Source of the DNA: Tubiluchus corallicola
Taxonomy: Eukaryota; Priapulida; Priapulimorpha; Priapulimorphida; Tubiluchidae
Length of the DNA stretch: 36,428 nucleotides
Assembly: GCA_030141605.1 (NCBI GenBank)
Contig: JAQGDQ010002443.1
Coordinates: 1-36,428, forward strand
Direction of reading: 5' to 3'
Positions 18,847 to 27,539 of this stretch are shown here, piece by piece. A model generated the notes under the pieces. It saw only the letters and a list, made by a program, of their open reading frames with translations, did no database searches and was not told the origin of the DNA. The position numbers and the translations under genes are program-made. Position 1 is the first letter of the stretch; every line of letters begins with the position of its first letter.

Positions 18847-19208
18847 GACTAATTTTGATTTTTGTTAATTTTTATACTACAAAAGTGTGGCAATAAACTT
18901 CTAATGAAACTCAACAAAGCTTTAAAAACCTTAAAAATAAACCCTTAGCTGTTAAAGGAAGTTAAAAAGACGTTATGTATGGATAGCTGCTCCTATATAT
19001 ATAATAATTCTTTAAGTTAGCTGTGATATATTTACCAAAGATGTTTTCTATTTTTTTTGTATTAAAATAAGGAGAAGGTAATTATGTAAATTTGTAGTAG
19101 ATAAGAAGGTAATAAATACAAGGTAGATTCACAAGCGTTTTAGGTGATTGCCTGTTCTAAGAAAAAGATACTTTATTTGCAGCGAAAGGATGGTTAACAA
19201 AGTTACTC
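18847..19208. other. Intergenic gap upstream of the HPt gene and downstream of comB
   Basis: AT-rich, 362 nt, with stops in all frames and no credible coding sequence. It should carry the HPt promoter on its left side. I see no strong hairpin and no RNA gene. A CAAAGTTA at 19198-19205 fits the reverse of TAnnTTTG but is 350 nt from the HPt start, so it is probably chance. Confidence 0.5.
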
Positions 19209-19931
19209 TCAATTTTTATCGTTTCTTACTAATATATTTCCCTGCAAGACAGGCACTACATTGGTAATATCCTGCTGCAAACAATATTTTATGTCCTCAT
19301 CTAGTTTATGCAGCTTATTTCTAACACGGCTACAATTGTCAAGAATATAATTATACATATTACCTTTCGCAGCCTTGCACACTGCCTTGGCAATACCGAT
19401 AGAATCGCTTGTAAAGGTAAAGCCGCTATGTTTTAAAATGTTCTCCACCAAAACACCTGCAAAAATAGTATCTTCATAGTTTATTCTATTTTTCCATCCT
19501 GAGCAGAGCAAAAGCACATTTTTGTTTTGTCTTACCACATAGCTTGTTACAGCTTTCAAGTTTAAAAAAGAACCAATAGTAATTTCAGAGTCTTTTGCTA
19601 TGTTAATAGCCTTAGTTCCATTAGTAGTAGTAAGAGCTATCTTTTTACCTTGTATATTATTGTTGATATAGTCAAAAGGTGAGTTTCCAAGTTCGAAACC
19701 TTCCAGCTTATCTCCATTTCGCTCTCCCGCTGTAATATAACCTTTGTCTTTCATAGACAAGGTCTCTTGTCTGTCTTGGCAAGGCATTACCTGTGTAGCT
19801 CCTCTATGCAGAATAGTACATACAGTAGAGGTAAACCTAAATATATCTATGATAACGGTTATTTGTTCTCTCATCTTGTAGTAAGGGTACTCCGCAGGAG
19901 TAAAGCAAATGTCTACCAATTTTTTGTCCAT
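19209..19931 (-). CDS. comB: 2-phosphosulfolactate phosphatase family protein (ComB-like)
   Basis: ComB removes phosphate from 2-phosphosulfolactate to give sulfolactate, a step first known from coenzyme M synthesis but widespread in bacteria. The protein matches from KLVDICFTPAEYPYY through the metal-binding VIIDIFRFTSTV (Asp29), a GERNG motif, FELGNSPFDY and TTTNGTKAI (from residue 101), then LLCSGWKNR and the EDTIFAG segment. All are in family order. I chose Met at 19931 (240 residues) because family members begin close to this point; an upstream Met at 19973 would add 14 residues with no family match. It follows the small basic-protein gene closely on the same strand, so the two may be co-transcribed. 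No other sulfolactate or coenzyme M gene is nearby, so the true substrate in this organism is uncertain. Confidence 0.85.
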   Translation of the reverse strand: MDKKLVDICFTPAEYPYYKMREQITVIIDIFRFTSTVCTILHRGATQVMPCQDRQETLSMKDKGYITAGERNGDKLEGFELGNSPFDYINNNIQGKKIALTTTNGTKAINIAKDSEITIGSFLNLKAVTSYVVRQNKNVLLLCSGWKNRINYEDTIFAGVLVENILKHSGFTFTSDSIGIAKAVCKAAKGNMYNYILDNCSRVRNKLHKLDEDIKYCLQQDITNVVPVLQGNILVRNDKN

Positions 19932-19991
19932 CTTTCGTAAGAATAAAGTACTTGTACGAGTAAAACTAACCATTTTAAAACAACAAAGAAA

Positions 19992-20501
19992 CTAAAAAAT
20001 CTCAATAAAGTCTCGTTTCTTTTTATACCTTTTTTTGTTTTTCTTGTTAGATTTGCTGAAACTTTTTTTTCTACTTTTAGAAGTGTGACTTCTTACATTA
20101 GCTGCTTTTTTCTCTTTTCTAGAGAGTACTACTCTTTCTGTGTATTCTACGTATGCAGGAACACGATAAAAAGTTTTACCTTCATTTTTGTGTTTCTTTA
20201 AAATAATTGCCCAAATTAATTGACGGTTTCTTTTATTAAGATTTCTATCATTAATGTCTCTATATAAATTATCGCTTTCAGAGCATAGTACATCTGTTTT
20301 AGAAGGCGAGCGGTATTTTTTGTATGATTTTAGAGTTCTTTTATGGCTTTTTTCTATTTTCTTCTTTTTTTGATTGATATTTTCATAGTGTTTAGAACTT
20401 TTATTTTGAGAGAAGTTAGGAGTAGAAAAAATAATAAAAATGAATAAAAAAGTGTATTTGATTTTTTTTAAAAAGAGTATACTATGAAAAAATAAATACA
20501 T
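19992..20501 (-). CDS. Small, very basic exported protein of unknown function
   Basis: 169 residues, family not recognised. The N-terminus has a hydrophobic segment (about 14-27, YTFLFIFIIFSTP) ending in NFSQ, which reads as a Sec signal peptide with the Gln often found after Bacteroidota cleavage sites. The mature part is extremely rich in Lys, Arg and Ser: a KKKKIEKSHKR stretch after the signal and a KSRKKSFSKSNKKNKKRYKK-type tail. The only less biased section is a central block (RQLIWAIILKKHKNEGKTFYRVPAYVEY). Such a polycationic protein could bind the cell surface, envelope polymer or nucleic acid; this is inference. It sits between yraN and comB on the same strand. Confidence 0.6.
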   Translation of the reverse strand: MYLFFHSILFLKKIKYTFLFIFIIFSTPNFSQNKSSKHYENINQKKKKIEKSHKRTLKSYKKYRSPSKTDVLCSESDNLYRDINDRNLNKRNRQLIWAIILKKHKNEGKTFYRVPAYVEYTERVVLSRKEKKAANVRSHTSKSRKKSFSKSNKKNKKRYKKKRDFIEIF

Positions 20502-20584
20502 ATTGCATTTGTAAAAAAATAAACATTAGGGGTATTTGAATAATCTTATAAATTCACATAATATGTTTTATGAAAAGTTAGTTT

Positions 20585-20947
20585 TTATGCGATAGAAGAA
20601 AATGCCTTTTTAATATGTTCTATTTCAAATTCATCATTTCTTTTTATTACTAAGGCAATATCAAATCGTACTTCCAAGTCTACCCCCTTTTGTACTACAT
20701 ATTCGTTCGCTGCTTCTACCAAGAACTTTATTTTTTTCGGCGGTATCATCTCTGAAATATTTTGAAAAAAGCTATTAGATCTTGTCTTTACCTCTACTAC
20801 TACCAGTTCTTCTCCTTTTGTAGCCACAATATCTAATTCTTTTTTCTTGTATCTCCAGTTGCGACACACTATTTTATAGCCTTTTTTCATCAAATATTTT
20901 ACAGTAGCATCCTCACCCTTCTTCCCAATTTCGTTATGTTCGGCCAT
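20585..20947 (-). CDS. yraN: YraN/UPF0102 family putative endonuclease-fold protein
   Basis: UPF0102 family protein with a PD-(D/E)xK nuclease-like fold, conserved across bacteria and related to Holliday-junction resolvase-like folds; its cellular role is not settled. The start at 20947 (120 residues) gives MAEHNEIGKKGED, the usual family beginning; an in-frame Met at 20983 would add 12 residues outside the family. Motif residues are Asp39 (ELDIVA) and Glu52-x-Lys54 (VEVKTR), with GEDATVKYLMKKGYKI upstream of them. A -7-like box lies at 21056-21063. It precedes the basic exported protein by 83 nt. Confidence 0.9.
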   Translation of the reverse strand: MAEHNEIGKKGEDATVKYLMKKGYKIVCRNWRYKKKELDIVATKGEELVVVEVKTRSNSFFQNISEMIPPKKIKFLVEAANEYVVQKGVDLEVRFDIALVIKRNDEFEIEHIKKAFSSIA

Positions 20948-21055
20948 TATGTTCTTTTCTATTTTTTTTGAAATAATATGCAAAGTATTGAAGCCTGTTC
21001 TTTAATATTATTTAATGTCAAATAAGGTTTCTTAGGCTTATAAATTCTCACATAG

Positions 21056-21089
21056 CAAAAGTAGTAAAAAATGAATAATTTAAAACAAC
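21056..21089 (-). promoter_or_regulatory. Candidate yraN promoter (Bacteroidota type)
   Basis: Read on the minus strand, TACTTTTG (21063-21056) fits the -7 consensus TAnnTTTG exactly. A GTTG (21089-21086) stands 22 nt upstream in the place of the -33 TTTG. The start of transcription would fall about 100 nt before the yraN start at 20947. Confidence 0.4.
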
Positions 21090-21463
21090 TGCCTGTTTTA
21101 CATACTCCTTTTATGTATAGTATAATTAAAAAAATGGGAGGAGGGCTAAGGAGGGTAGAATATTAAAGTTGTATTGAAGTGAAATTATGTAAATATTTGT
21201 TGTAAGGGAGTAGTTGCTGAATGTATTGTATCTACCTTCCAAATAGTAGCTTATTGTCTTTTTTCCTAAAATCTTAGTTTGTTTCTATTTATATCCCCTA
21301 TGGGAGTTCATATGAATTATTAGTTTAATATTTTTTCTATTCTTCATAGCGGGGTAAAATTAGAATATAGGATATAGATAAGTCTTACTATTAGGGGGGT
21401 ATGTAACTTACAATAAGAACTAAGTGAATGTATGTAAAACCTAAATAAAAGTGTAAAAGTCTT

Positions 21464-21494
21464 TGGGAGTTTTAACAAAAGTATTACTTTTGCC
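21464..21494 (+). promoter_or_regulatory. ppdK promoter (Bacteroidota housekeeping type)
   Basis: TTTG (21464-21467) and TACTTTTG (21487-21494) match the Bacteroidota -33 TTTG and -7 TAnnTTTG elements exactly, with a 19-nt spacer. Transcription would start about 45 nt before the ATG at 21546. This is the best promoter in the window. Confidence 0.75.
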
Positions 21495-21545
21495 AAGCTT
21501 TTTTATTGTAAGACTAATTAATAAATTTTAATAAATACTTATTTT

Positions 21546-24299
21546 ATGGCAACAAAACACGTATATACCTTTGGAGACGGAAGAGCCGAGGGAGATGCAA
21601 CGATGAGAAACCTATTGGGAGGCAAAGGTGCTAACCTTGCTGAAATGAACCTAATAGGAGTGCCTGTGCCAGCAGGATTTACTATTACTACTGAAGTTTG
21701 TACTGAATACAACAAACAAGGTAAAAACGCTGTAATACAGATGCTTAAAAAAGAAGTAGAAACAGCGGTTGCAAACACAGAAAAGGCGATGAATGCCAAA
21801 TTTGGGACAACAGGAAGTGAATTTCCCTTGTTACTTTCAGTTCGCTCAGGAGCGAGGGTATCAATGCCCGGTATGATGAATACTGTATTGAACCTAGGAA
21901 TGAATGACGAGGCAGTTGAAGTAGTTGCCAAAGCATCAGGAAATGAAAGATTTGCTTGGGACTCGTATCGTCGTTTCATTCAAATGTATGGAGAAGTGGT
22001 AATGGGGGTAGAGGCAGAATCAAAGGTAGATGACGATCCATTCGAAGAAGTAATGGATAAAATAAAAGAAGTAAAAGGATATAAATCAGATGCAGATTTT
22101 ACTGTAGAAGACCTCAAAGAAATAGTAGAAGAGTTCAAAAAAGTAGTAAGAAAATTTTCGGGAGAAGATTTCCCTACCAACCCTTGGGAGCAACTTTGGG
22201 GTTCGGTATGTGCTGTTTTTGACTCTTGGAACACACCTCGTGCAATCCTTTATCGCCAATTAGAACAAATACCAGAAGAATGGGGAACAGCTGTAAATGT
22301 GCAAGCAATGGTATATGGTAATATGGGCAACGATTCTGCAACAGGTGTATGCTTCTCGCGTGATGCAGCTACTGGTGAAAACCTTTTCAACGGAGAATAT
22401 CTTATCAATGCACAAGGAGAAGATGTGGTAGCAGGAGTTCGCACACCACAAGAAATAACTAAAATAGGCTCGCAAAAATGGGCTAAGCTACAAAACATAT
22501 CAGAAAAAGAAAGAGCAGAAAAATATCCATCGCTTGAAGAAGTAATGCCAAGCTTGTATAAAGAGTTATTTGACATACAACACAAGTTAGAGCAGCACTA
22601 CAAAGATATGCAAGATATGGAATTTACTATCCAAGATGGTAAGCTTTGGATGCTTCAAACTCGTAACGGAAAGCGTACTGCTGCCGCTATGGTAAAGATA
22701 GCTACTGACCTCTTGAAAGAAGGAATGATAGAAGAAAAAGATGTAGTATTGAGACAAGAGCCAGCTAAGTTGGATGAGCTATTACACCCAGTGTTTGATA
22801 AAAATGCCATCAAAAAAGCAAGAACACTTGCCAATGGTTTGCCAGCCTCTCCCGGTGCAGCTACAGGTAAAGTGGTATTTTTTGCCGATGATGCAGAAAA
22901 ATGGAAAGAACAAGGCGAGAAAGTAATTCTTGTAAGGGTAGAAACATCACCCGAAGACCTTAAAGGAATGAATGCTGCTGAGGGTATCCTTACAGCTAAG
23001 GGAGGTATGACTTCTCACGCGGCAGTAGTAGCAAGGGGTATGGGTAAATGTTGCGTATCGGGTGCAGGAGAGTTAAAAATAGACTACAAAAAAAGAATAG
23101 TAACTATTGGTAGTCTTAAAATAAAAGAGGGCGATTGGATTTCTCTTAATGGTAGCACTGGAGAAGTGTATGAGGATAAAGTAGAAACTGTAGAACCTTC
23201 TTTAGAAGGAGATTTTGCAAACATAATGAAGTTGGCAGAAAAATACACTCGTATGTATGTAAGGACAAATGCCGATACACCTAAGGATGCTCAAATAGCA
23301 AAAGATTTTGGGGCTAAGGGTATAGGACTTTGTAGAACGGAGCATATGTTCTTTGAAGGAGACCGCATCAAAACGATGAGGGAAATGATAATAGCGGACA
23401 ATAAGGAAGATAGAAAGAAAGCTCTTGATAAGTTACTTCCAATGCAAAGGAAAGATTTTGAGGGTATATTTACTGCAATGAGTGGACACGGTGTTACTAT
23501 TAGATTATTAGACCCACCACTACACGAGTTTGTACCACATCAAACAGAAACTCAAAGACAAATGGCAGAGGAACTCAATATTCCTTTGGAAAGAGTAAAA
23601 TCACTGGTAGCATCACTAGAAGAATTCAATCCAATGCTTGGACATAGAGGTTGCCGACTTGGAAACACCTATCCAGAAATAACTGAAATGCAAGCAAGAG
23701 CAATTATAGAAGCTGCATTAAATGTAAAAGAAACTGGTAAAGATCCTCGTCCAGAAATAATGGTACCTCTAGTGGGGGTAACGAAAGAACTAGAACTACA
23801 AGTAGAAATAATCAAAAGTACAGCAGAAAAAGTTTTTCAAGAAAAGGGAAAACGTATAGATTATTTAGTTGGCACAATGATAGAAGTACCTCGTGCGGCT
23901 GTTACAGCTGACAAGATAGCTCAACACGCGGAGTTCTTCTCGTTTGGAACGAATGACCTTACGCAAATGACCTTTGGATATTCACGTGATGATGCAGGAC
24001 GTTTCTTGAACACTTATATCAATAAAAATATATTGAAGAATGATCCTTTCCAAATATTAGATCAATCAGGTGTAGGAGAGTTAGTAAAAATGGGAGCAGA
24101 AAAAGGACGTGCTACACGCCCTGAGATAAAGGTAGGAATTTGTGGAGAACACGGAGGAGAGCCGTCATCTGTTGAATTTTGCAATTCGCTTAACTTCGAC
24201 TATGTATCTTGTTCACCTTATAGGGTGCCTATTGCACGCTTAGCAGCTGCTAAGGCAAACTTGGTACAACAAGGAGGTGAGGCTTATTCAACAAAATAA
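21546..24299 (+). CDS. ppdK: Pyruvate, phosphate dikinase
   Basis: PPDK interconverts pyruvate, ATP and phosphate with phosphoenolpyruvate, AMP and pyrophosphate. In anaerobic Bacteroidota it works in PEP-pyruvate metabolism beside glycolysis. The protein has 917 residues, normal to slightly long. An N-terminal ATP-grasp domain begins at VYTFGDGRAEGDATMRNLLGGKGANLAEM, with SVRSGARVSMPGMMNTVLNLG further on. The central swivelling domain has catalytic His491 in GGMTSHAAVVARGMGK. The C-terminal PEP/pyruvate barrel has LCRTEHMFF, SFGTNDLTQMTFGYSRDD and the catalytic Cys866 in GICGEHGGEP. All active-site motifs are intact. It has its own promoter at 21464-21494 and terminator at 24323-24368, so it is a single-gene transcript. 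Confidence 0.97.
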   Translation: MATKHVYTFGDGRAEGDATMRNLLGGKGANLAEMNLIGVPVPAGFTITTEVCTEYNKQGKNAVIQMLKKEVETAVANTEKAMNAKFGTTGSEFPLLLSVRSGARVSMPGMMNTVLNLGMNDEAVEVVAKASGNERFAWDSYRRFIQMYGEVVMGVEAESKVDDDPFEEVMDKIKEVKGYKSDADFTVEDLKEIVEEFKKVVRKFSGEDFPTNPWEQLWGSVCAVFDSWNTPRAILYRQLEQIPEEWGTAVNVQAMVYGNMGNDSATGVCFSRDAATGENLFNGEYLINAQGEDVVAGVRTPQEITKIGSQKWAKLQNISEKERAEKYPSLEEVMPSLYKELFDIQHKLEQHYKDMQDMEFTIQDGKLWMLQTRNGKRTAAAMVKIATDLLKEGMIEEKDVVLRQEPAKLDELLHPVFDKNAIKKARTLANGLPASPGAATGKVVFFADDAEKWKEQGEKVILVRVETSPEDLKGMNAAEGILTAKGGMTSHAAVVARGMGKCCVSGAGELKIDYKKRIVTIGSLKIKEGDWISLNGSTGEVYEDKVETVEPSLEGDFANIMKLAEKYTRMYVRTNADTPKDAQIAKDFGAKGIGLCRTEHMFFEGDRIKTMREMIIADNKEDRKKALDKLLPMQRKDFEGIFTAMSGHGVTIRLLDPPLHEFVPHQTETQRQMAEELNIPLERVKSLVASLEEFNPMLGHRGCRLGNTYPEITEMQARAIIEAALNVKETGKDPRPEIMVPLVGVTKELELQVEIIKSTAEKVFQEKGKRIDYLVGTMIEVPRAAVTADKIAQHAEFFSFGTNDLTQMTFGYSRDDAGRFLNTYINKNILKNDPFQILDQSGVGELVKMGAEKGRATRPEIKVGICGEHGGEPSSVEFCNSLNFDYVSCSPYRVPIARLAAAKANLVQQGGEAYSTK

Positions 24300-24322
24300 G
24301 CAATATTTATATTGAGTTTACC

Positions 24323-24368
24323 AATTATAGGGAGCATATTCTTAGAATAATGCTCCCTATAATTTTTT
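24323..24368 (+). terminator. Intrinsic terminator of ppdK
   Basis: A perfect 15-bp inverted repeat, AATTATAGGGAGCAT and ATGCTCCCTATAATT (24350-24364), surrounds a loop that is itself nearly palindromic (ATTCTTAGAAT). A run of six T residues follows (24363-24368). It is 24 nt after the ppdK stop. The minus-strand rpoN transcript meets the same stem but without a T run. Confidence 0.88.
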
Positions 24369-24452
24369 AGAGAATTTGGATTAAATGTAAGAATAAGTAA
24401 TTGTATTTTTTAGAGGGTTCTAATTTTGATTTTATACAATTATTATACAGAA

Positions 24453-25874
24453 TTAAGCTTCTTTTCGCATTCTTGCTACGGGTATACGCATTTGCTCACG
24501 ATATTTTGCAACTGTGCGGCGTGCAATAGGAAAAGATTGTTTTTTTAGCATCAGAGTAAGTTTATCATCAGACAGGGGTTTACTTTTGTTTTCATTTTCT
24601 ATACATTTTTTAAGGACTTCTTTTATTTTTCGGGTGGATATTTCTTCTCCTGATTTAGATTTTATGCCTACAGAGAAGAATGATTTTAAAAGAAAGATGC
24701 CAAAATCTGTTTGTACTGATTTGTTATTAGATATACGAGATATGGTAGAGATATCCAGATTTGTAGTATCTGCTATATTTTTCAACACCATAGGTTTTAA
24801 TTTGCTCTTGTTTCCTGTTAAGAAAAAGTCTTTTTGATAGTCTATAATTGCTTGCATTGTAGAGAGAAGAGTGTTTTGTCTTTGTTTTATAGCATCGATA
24901 AACCACTGGGCAGCATCTAATTTTTGCTTGATAAATGTTATGGTATTTTTATCCTCGTAGTTTTTTTTGTCTTTTGTTTTGCTAAATCCCTCTAAAATGT
25001 TTTGGTATGCAGAGCTTATTTTCAGTTCAGGCTCATTTTTTTTATTTAAAGACAATACAGGATTTCCATCTTTTATTTGTACGATAAAGTCGGGTACAAG
25101 GTATTCGGTAGGTTTTTGAATGTTATTAGAATACAGTAGTCCGGGCTTTGGATTTAGTTTCAGTATTTCTTCTATGCCTGCTTTTACATCTTTTATGTCT
25201 ATTTGTAATTTAAGAGAAATTTTATCGTAGTGTTTTTTTGTAAATTCTTCAAAACATTGTAACAGTATTTGTTGGGCTATTTTTAACTCTATGGAGTTTT
25301 CCAAGTTTTCGATTTTATATTTTATTTGTAAAAGCAAGCATTCTTTTAAGTCTTTTGCTCCTACGCCTACGGGGTCTAACTCTTTTATTACATCTAATAT
25401 CTTTTTTAATTCCTGTGTATTGGTTTCAATGTTTGATTGAAAGAGTAAGTCATTTATAATTCCTGTTAGGTCTCTTAATAGGTAGCCATTTTCATCTATA
25501 TTTCCAATAAGAGTTTTCGCTATTTTTTTTTCTCTTGGGATTAAATTTTGCAAGTCTAATTGGTCTTCCAAGTGTTCGTAAAAAGTACTTCCTATTGCAA
25601 AAGGAATATCTCCTTTCTGTTGTTCTTCGGAGGAATAGTTGTTGGAATATAGCTTGTATTTGGGGGCATTATCATTGTTCAAATACTGTTCAATAGATAT
25701 ATTGTCAATATCGTCAGATGTTTTCTTTCCTTCTTCCAGAATAGGGTTTTCTTCCAATTCTTGTTTCACTCGCTCTTCCATCTGAAATGCAGGGACTTCT
25801 AGTAGTTTGATGAATTGAATTTGTTGAGGAGATAGTTTTTGTAATAGTTTCTGCGAAAGTTGCTGCTTAAGCAT
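24453..25874 (-). CDS. rpoN: RNA polymerase sigma-54 factor
   Basis: Alternative sigma factor that binds -24/-12 promoters and needs AAA+ activators. It has 473 residues, typical for Bacteroidota. Region I (about 1-50) is the Gln/Leu-rich activator-interacting segment LKQQLSQKLLQKLSPQQIQFIKLLEVPAFQMEER, followed by an acidic linker (EENPILEEG). The core-binding region is in the middle (KTLIGNIDENGYL, LDPVGVGAKDLKECLLLQ). A helix-turn-helix (DISTISRISNNKSVQT) precedes the C-terminal RpoN box ARRTVAKYREQ near the end. All signature segments are intact. It converges on ppdK, and a candidate promoter lies at 25956-25989. No activator is in this window. Confidence 0.97.
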   Translation of the reverse strand: MLKQQLSQKLLQKLSPQQIQFIKLLEVPAFQMEERVKQELEENPILEEGKKTSDDIDNISIEQYLNNDNAPKYKLYSNNYSSEEQQKGDIPFAIGSTFYEHLEDQLDLQNLIPREKKIAKTLIGNIDENGYLLRDLTGIINDLLFQSNIETNTQELKKILDVIKELDPVGVGAKDLKECLLLQIKYKIENLENSIELKIAQQILLQCFEEFTKKHYDKISLKLQIDIKDVKAGIEEILKLNPKPGLLYSNNIQKPTEYLVPDFIVQIKDGNPVLSLNKKNEPELKISSAYQNILEGFSKTKDKKNYEDKNTITFIKQKLDAAQWFIDAIKQRQNTLLSTMQAIIDYQKDFFLTGNKSKLKPMVLKNIADTTNLDISTISRISNNKSVQTDFGIFLLKSFFSVGIKSKSGEEISTRKIKEVLKKCIENENKSKPLSDDKLTLMLKKQSFPIARRTVAKYREQMRIPVARMRKEA

Positions 25875-25955
25875 ATTGGTTTTGGTTTAAATTCGTATTC
25901 TACGTAAATTAATAACTCTAAAAATGTAAATTTAATTGTGTGTTATATTATACTA

Positions 25956-25989
25956 CAAATATACGAATTTTTTTGTTAAAGTATACAAA
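25956..25989 (-). promoter_or_regulatory. Candidate rpoN promoter
   Basis: On the minus strand, TTTG (25989-25986) and TATATTTG (25963-25956) match the Bacteroidota -33 and -7 elements exactly. The spacer of 22 nt is slightly longer than usual. Transcription would begin about 75 nt before the rpoN start. Confidence 0.45.
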
Positions 25990-26157
25990 ATTGTCAATGA
26001 GAAAGCTAAAATAAAGGAGGTTAGTATTAAAAACAAGGGTCTAAAAATTTGAGGACGTTTTTTGGTTATTCTTAGTTTTATTGTTTTTTTCTAATTGGTT
26101 TTATGATGCTGTAGTGTATTGTCCTATTATGCCCCTTTTTGCACTACATTATTTAGG

Positions 26158-27408
26158 TTATAGGTTAAAAACTTTTTTGAATTTGTTTACATAATCTAAT
26201 TTTTCCCAAGCAAAAAACTCTACTTCTTTTTTAGTTTTTTCACCGTTGTAATTGAGTGTAATAGTTTCTTTCTTGTATTCCCTGCCAAAATGACCATAAG
26301 CTGCTGTAGGAGTAAATATGGGATATTTTAGTCCAAATTTTTCTATAATGGCGTTAGGGCGTAAGTTGAAAAGTGTTTTCACCTTTTCTGCAATATCACT
26401 ATCTGATAGTTTTACATTAGCTGTATTGTAGGTATTCACAAATATACTTATAGGTTCGGCTACTCCTATGGCGTAGGAGAGTTGTACTAGAGCTTCGTCT
26501 GATACTCCTGCAGCCACTAAGTTTTTGGCTATGTGTCTTGCTGCGTAGGTGGCAGATCTGTCTACTTTGGAAGCATCTTTGCCGGAAAAAGCTCCGCCTC
26601 CATGTGCTCCTTTACCTCCGTAGGTATCTACTATTATTTTTCTTCCTGTAAGCCCGGTATCTCCATGAGGTCCTCCTATCACAAACTTACCGGTAGGATT
26701 AACGTGGAGTATGTAGTTATTGTCAAAAAGGGACTGCACTCTTGCTGGTAGTTGTTTCTTTGTTCTAGGGATGAGTATTTTTCTTATATCTTCGTTTATT
26801 TTTTTTAGCATTATTTCTTCGTTGTCAAATTCATCGTGTTGTGTCGATACTACAATAGTATGTATCCGTTGGGGAATATTGTCTTTGGTATATTCTATGG
26901 TTACTTGCGATTTAGCATCTGGACGAAGATAGGTCATCTCTTTTTTTTCTCTTCGTATTCGTGCAAGTTCTTTAAGGAGCCTATGGGAAAGGTCTAAGGC
27001 AAGTGGCATATAGTTGTCTGTTTCTTTACAAGCATAGCCAAACATTATGCCTTGGTCTCCTGCTCCTTGTTCTTCTTTTTTTTCTTTTTCTACTCCTCTA
27101 TTAATGTCTATAGATTGCTCGTGTATGGCAGATATAATACCGCATGATTCGCATTCAAATTGCAATTCTGCTTTGTTATATCCTATTTTTTCTATCACTT
27201 TTCGGGCTGTTTTTTGCACGTCTACCCAAGCGTTGGTTTTTACTTCACCTGATAATACTACTAAGCCTGTGGTTAAAAGTGTTTCACAGGCTACTTTTGA
27301 GTTGGGGTCTTGACGCAAGAACTCATCTAGTAATGCATCTGATATTTGGTCAGCTATTTTATCAGGATGCCCCTCTGATACTGATTCTGATGTAAATAAA
27401 TATTTCAC
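26158..27408 (-). CDS. metK: S-adenosylmethionine synthetase
   Basis: MetK makes S-adenosylmethionine from methionine and ATP, supplying the cell's methyl donor and radical-SAM enzymes, which would include sulfatase maturases. It has 416 residues, normal. The first domain begins [21 protein letters not shown] with the ATP-site His14. The acidic methionine/ATP loop [12 protein letters not shown] (near 116-127) and the P-loop-like [27 protein letters not shown] block are complete, as are [13 protein letters not shown] and the C-terminal YGHFGRE. It is on the same strand as rpoN, 283 nt away, and is separated from the large secreted-protein gene upstream by a terminator, so it must have its own promoter; no clear -7/-33 pair is seen. 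I see no SAM riboswitch in the 68 nt between its start and the upstream terminator. Confidence 0.97.
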   Translation of the reverse strand: MKYLFTSESVSEGHPDKIADQISDALLDEFLRQDPNSKVACETLLTTGLVVLSGEVKTNAWVDVQKTARKVIEKIGYNKAELQFECESCGIISAIHEQSIDINRGVEKEKKEEQGAGDQGIMFGYACKETDNYMPLALDLSHRLLKELARIRREKKEMTYLRPDAKSQVTIEYTKDNIPQRIHTIVVSTQHDEFDNEEIMLKKINEDIRKILIPRTKKQLPARVQSLFDNNYILHVNPTGKFVIGGPHGDTGLTGRKIIVDTYGGKGAHGGGAFSGKDASKVDRSATYAARHIAKNLVAAGVSDEALVQLSYAIGVAEPISIFVNTYNTANVKLSDSDIAEKVKTLFNLRPNAIIEKFGLKYPIFTPTAAYGHFGREYKKETITLNYNGEKTKKEVEFFAWEKLDYVNKFKKVFNL

Positions 27409-27476
27409 TTTAAAGTATGATTAATATTTTAGAGTAAATTTTTAAAGGCATAAAAGTAATGATTTTTCTTTTATTT

Positions 27477-27523
27477 CACAGAAAAAAACCTGCTACTTAT
27501 TAGTAACAGGTTTTTTTTCTGTG
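27477..27523 (-). terminator. Intrinsic terminator after the large secreted-protein gene
   Basis: Nearly perfect inverted repeat. On the minus strand, CACAGAAAAAAAACCTG pairs with CAGGTTTTTTTCTGTG, and the loop contributes four further pairs (TACT/AGTA). The T run after CAGG makes it a classic terminator with U-tract. It lies 17 nt past the stop at 27540 and upstream of metK, insulating the two genes. Confidence 0.85.
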
Positions 27524-27539
27524 GAATATCGCACATATT

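Larger units (their letters stand above)
20984..21545. other. Divergent intergenic region between yraN and ppdK
   Basis: 562 nt, AT-rich, without a credible gene on either strand. It holds a candidate yraN promoter on the left and the ppdK promoter on the right. In between is an unusual G-rich run, GGGAGGAGGGCTAAGGAGGG (21136-21155), in otherwise AT-rich sequence, which might fold into a G-quadruplex. No convincing hairpin or RNA family was recognised. Confidence 0.5.

Noticed and set aside
22250-22585. Minus-strand open frames inside ppdK
   Set aside because: They are antisense to conserved PPDK sequence, with Cys/Ser-rich shadow composition and no start signal.
27409-27476. SAM riboswitch upstream of metK
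   Set aside because: Only 68 nt of AT-rich DNA separate the start from the upstream terminator, and no SAM aptamer pattern is visible.
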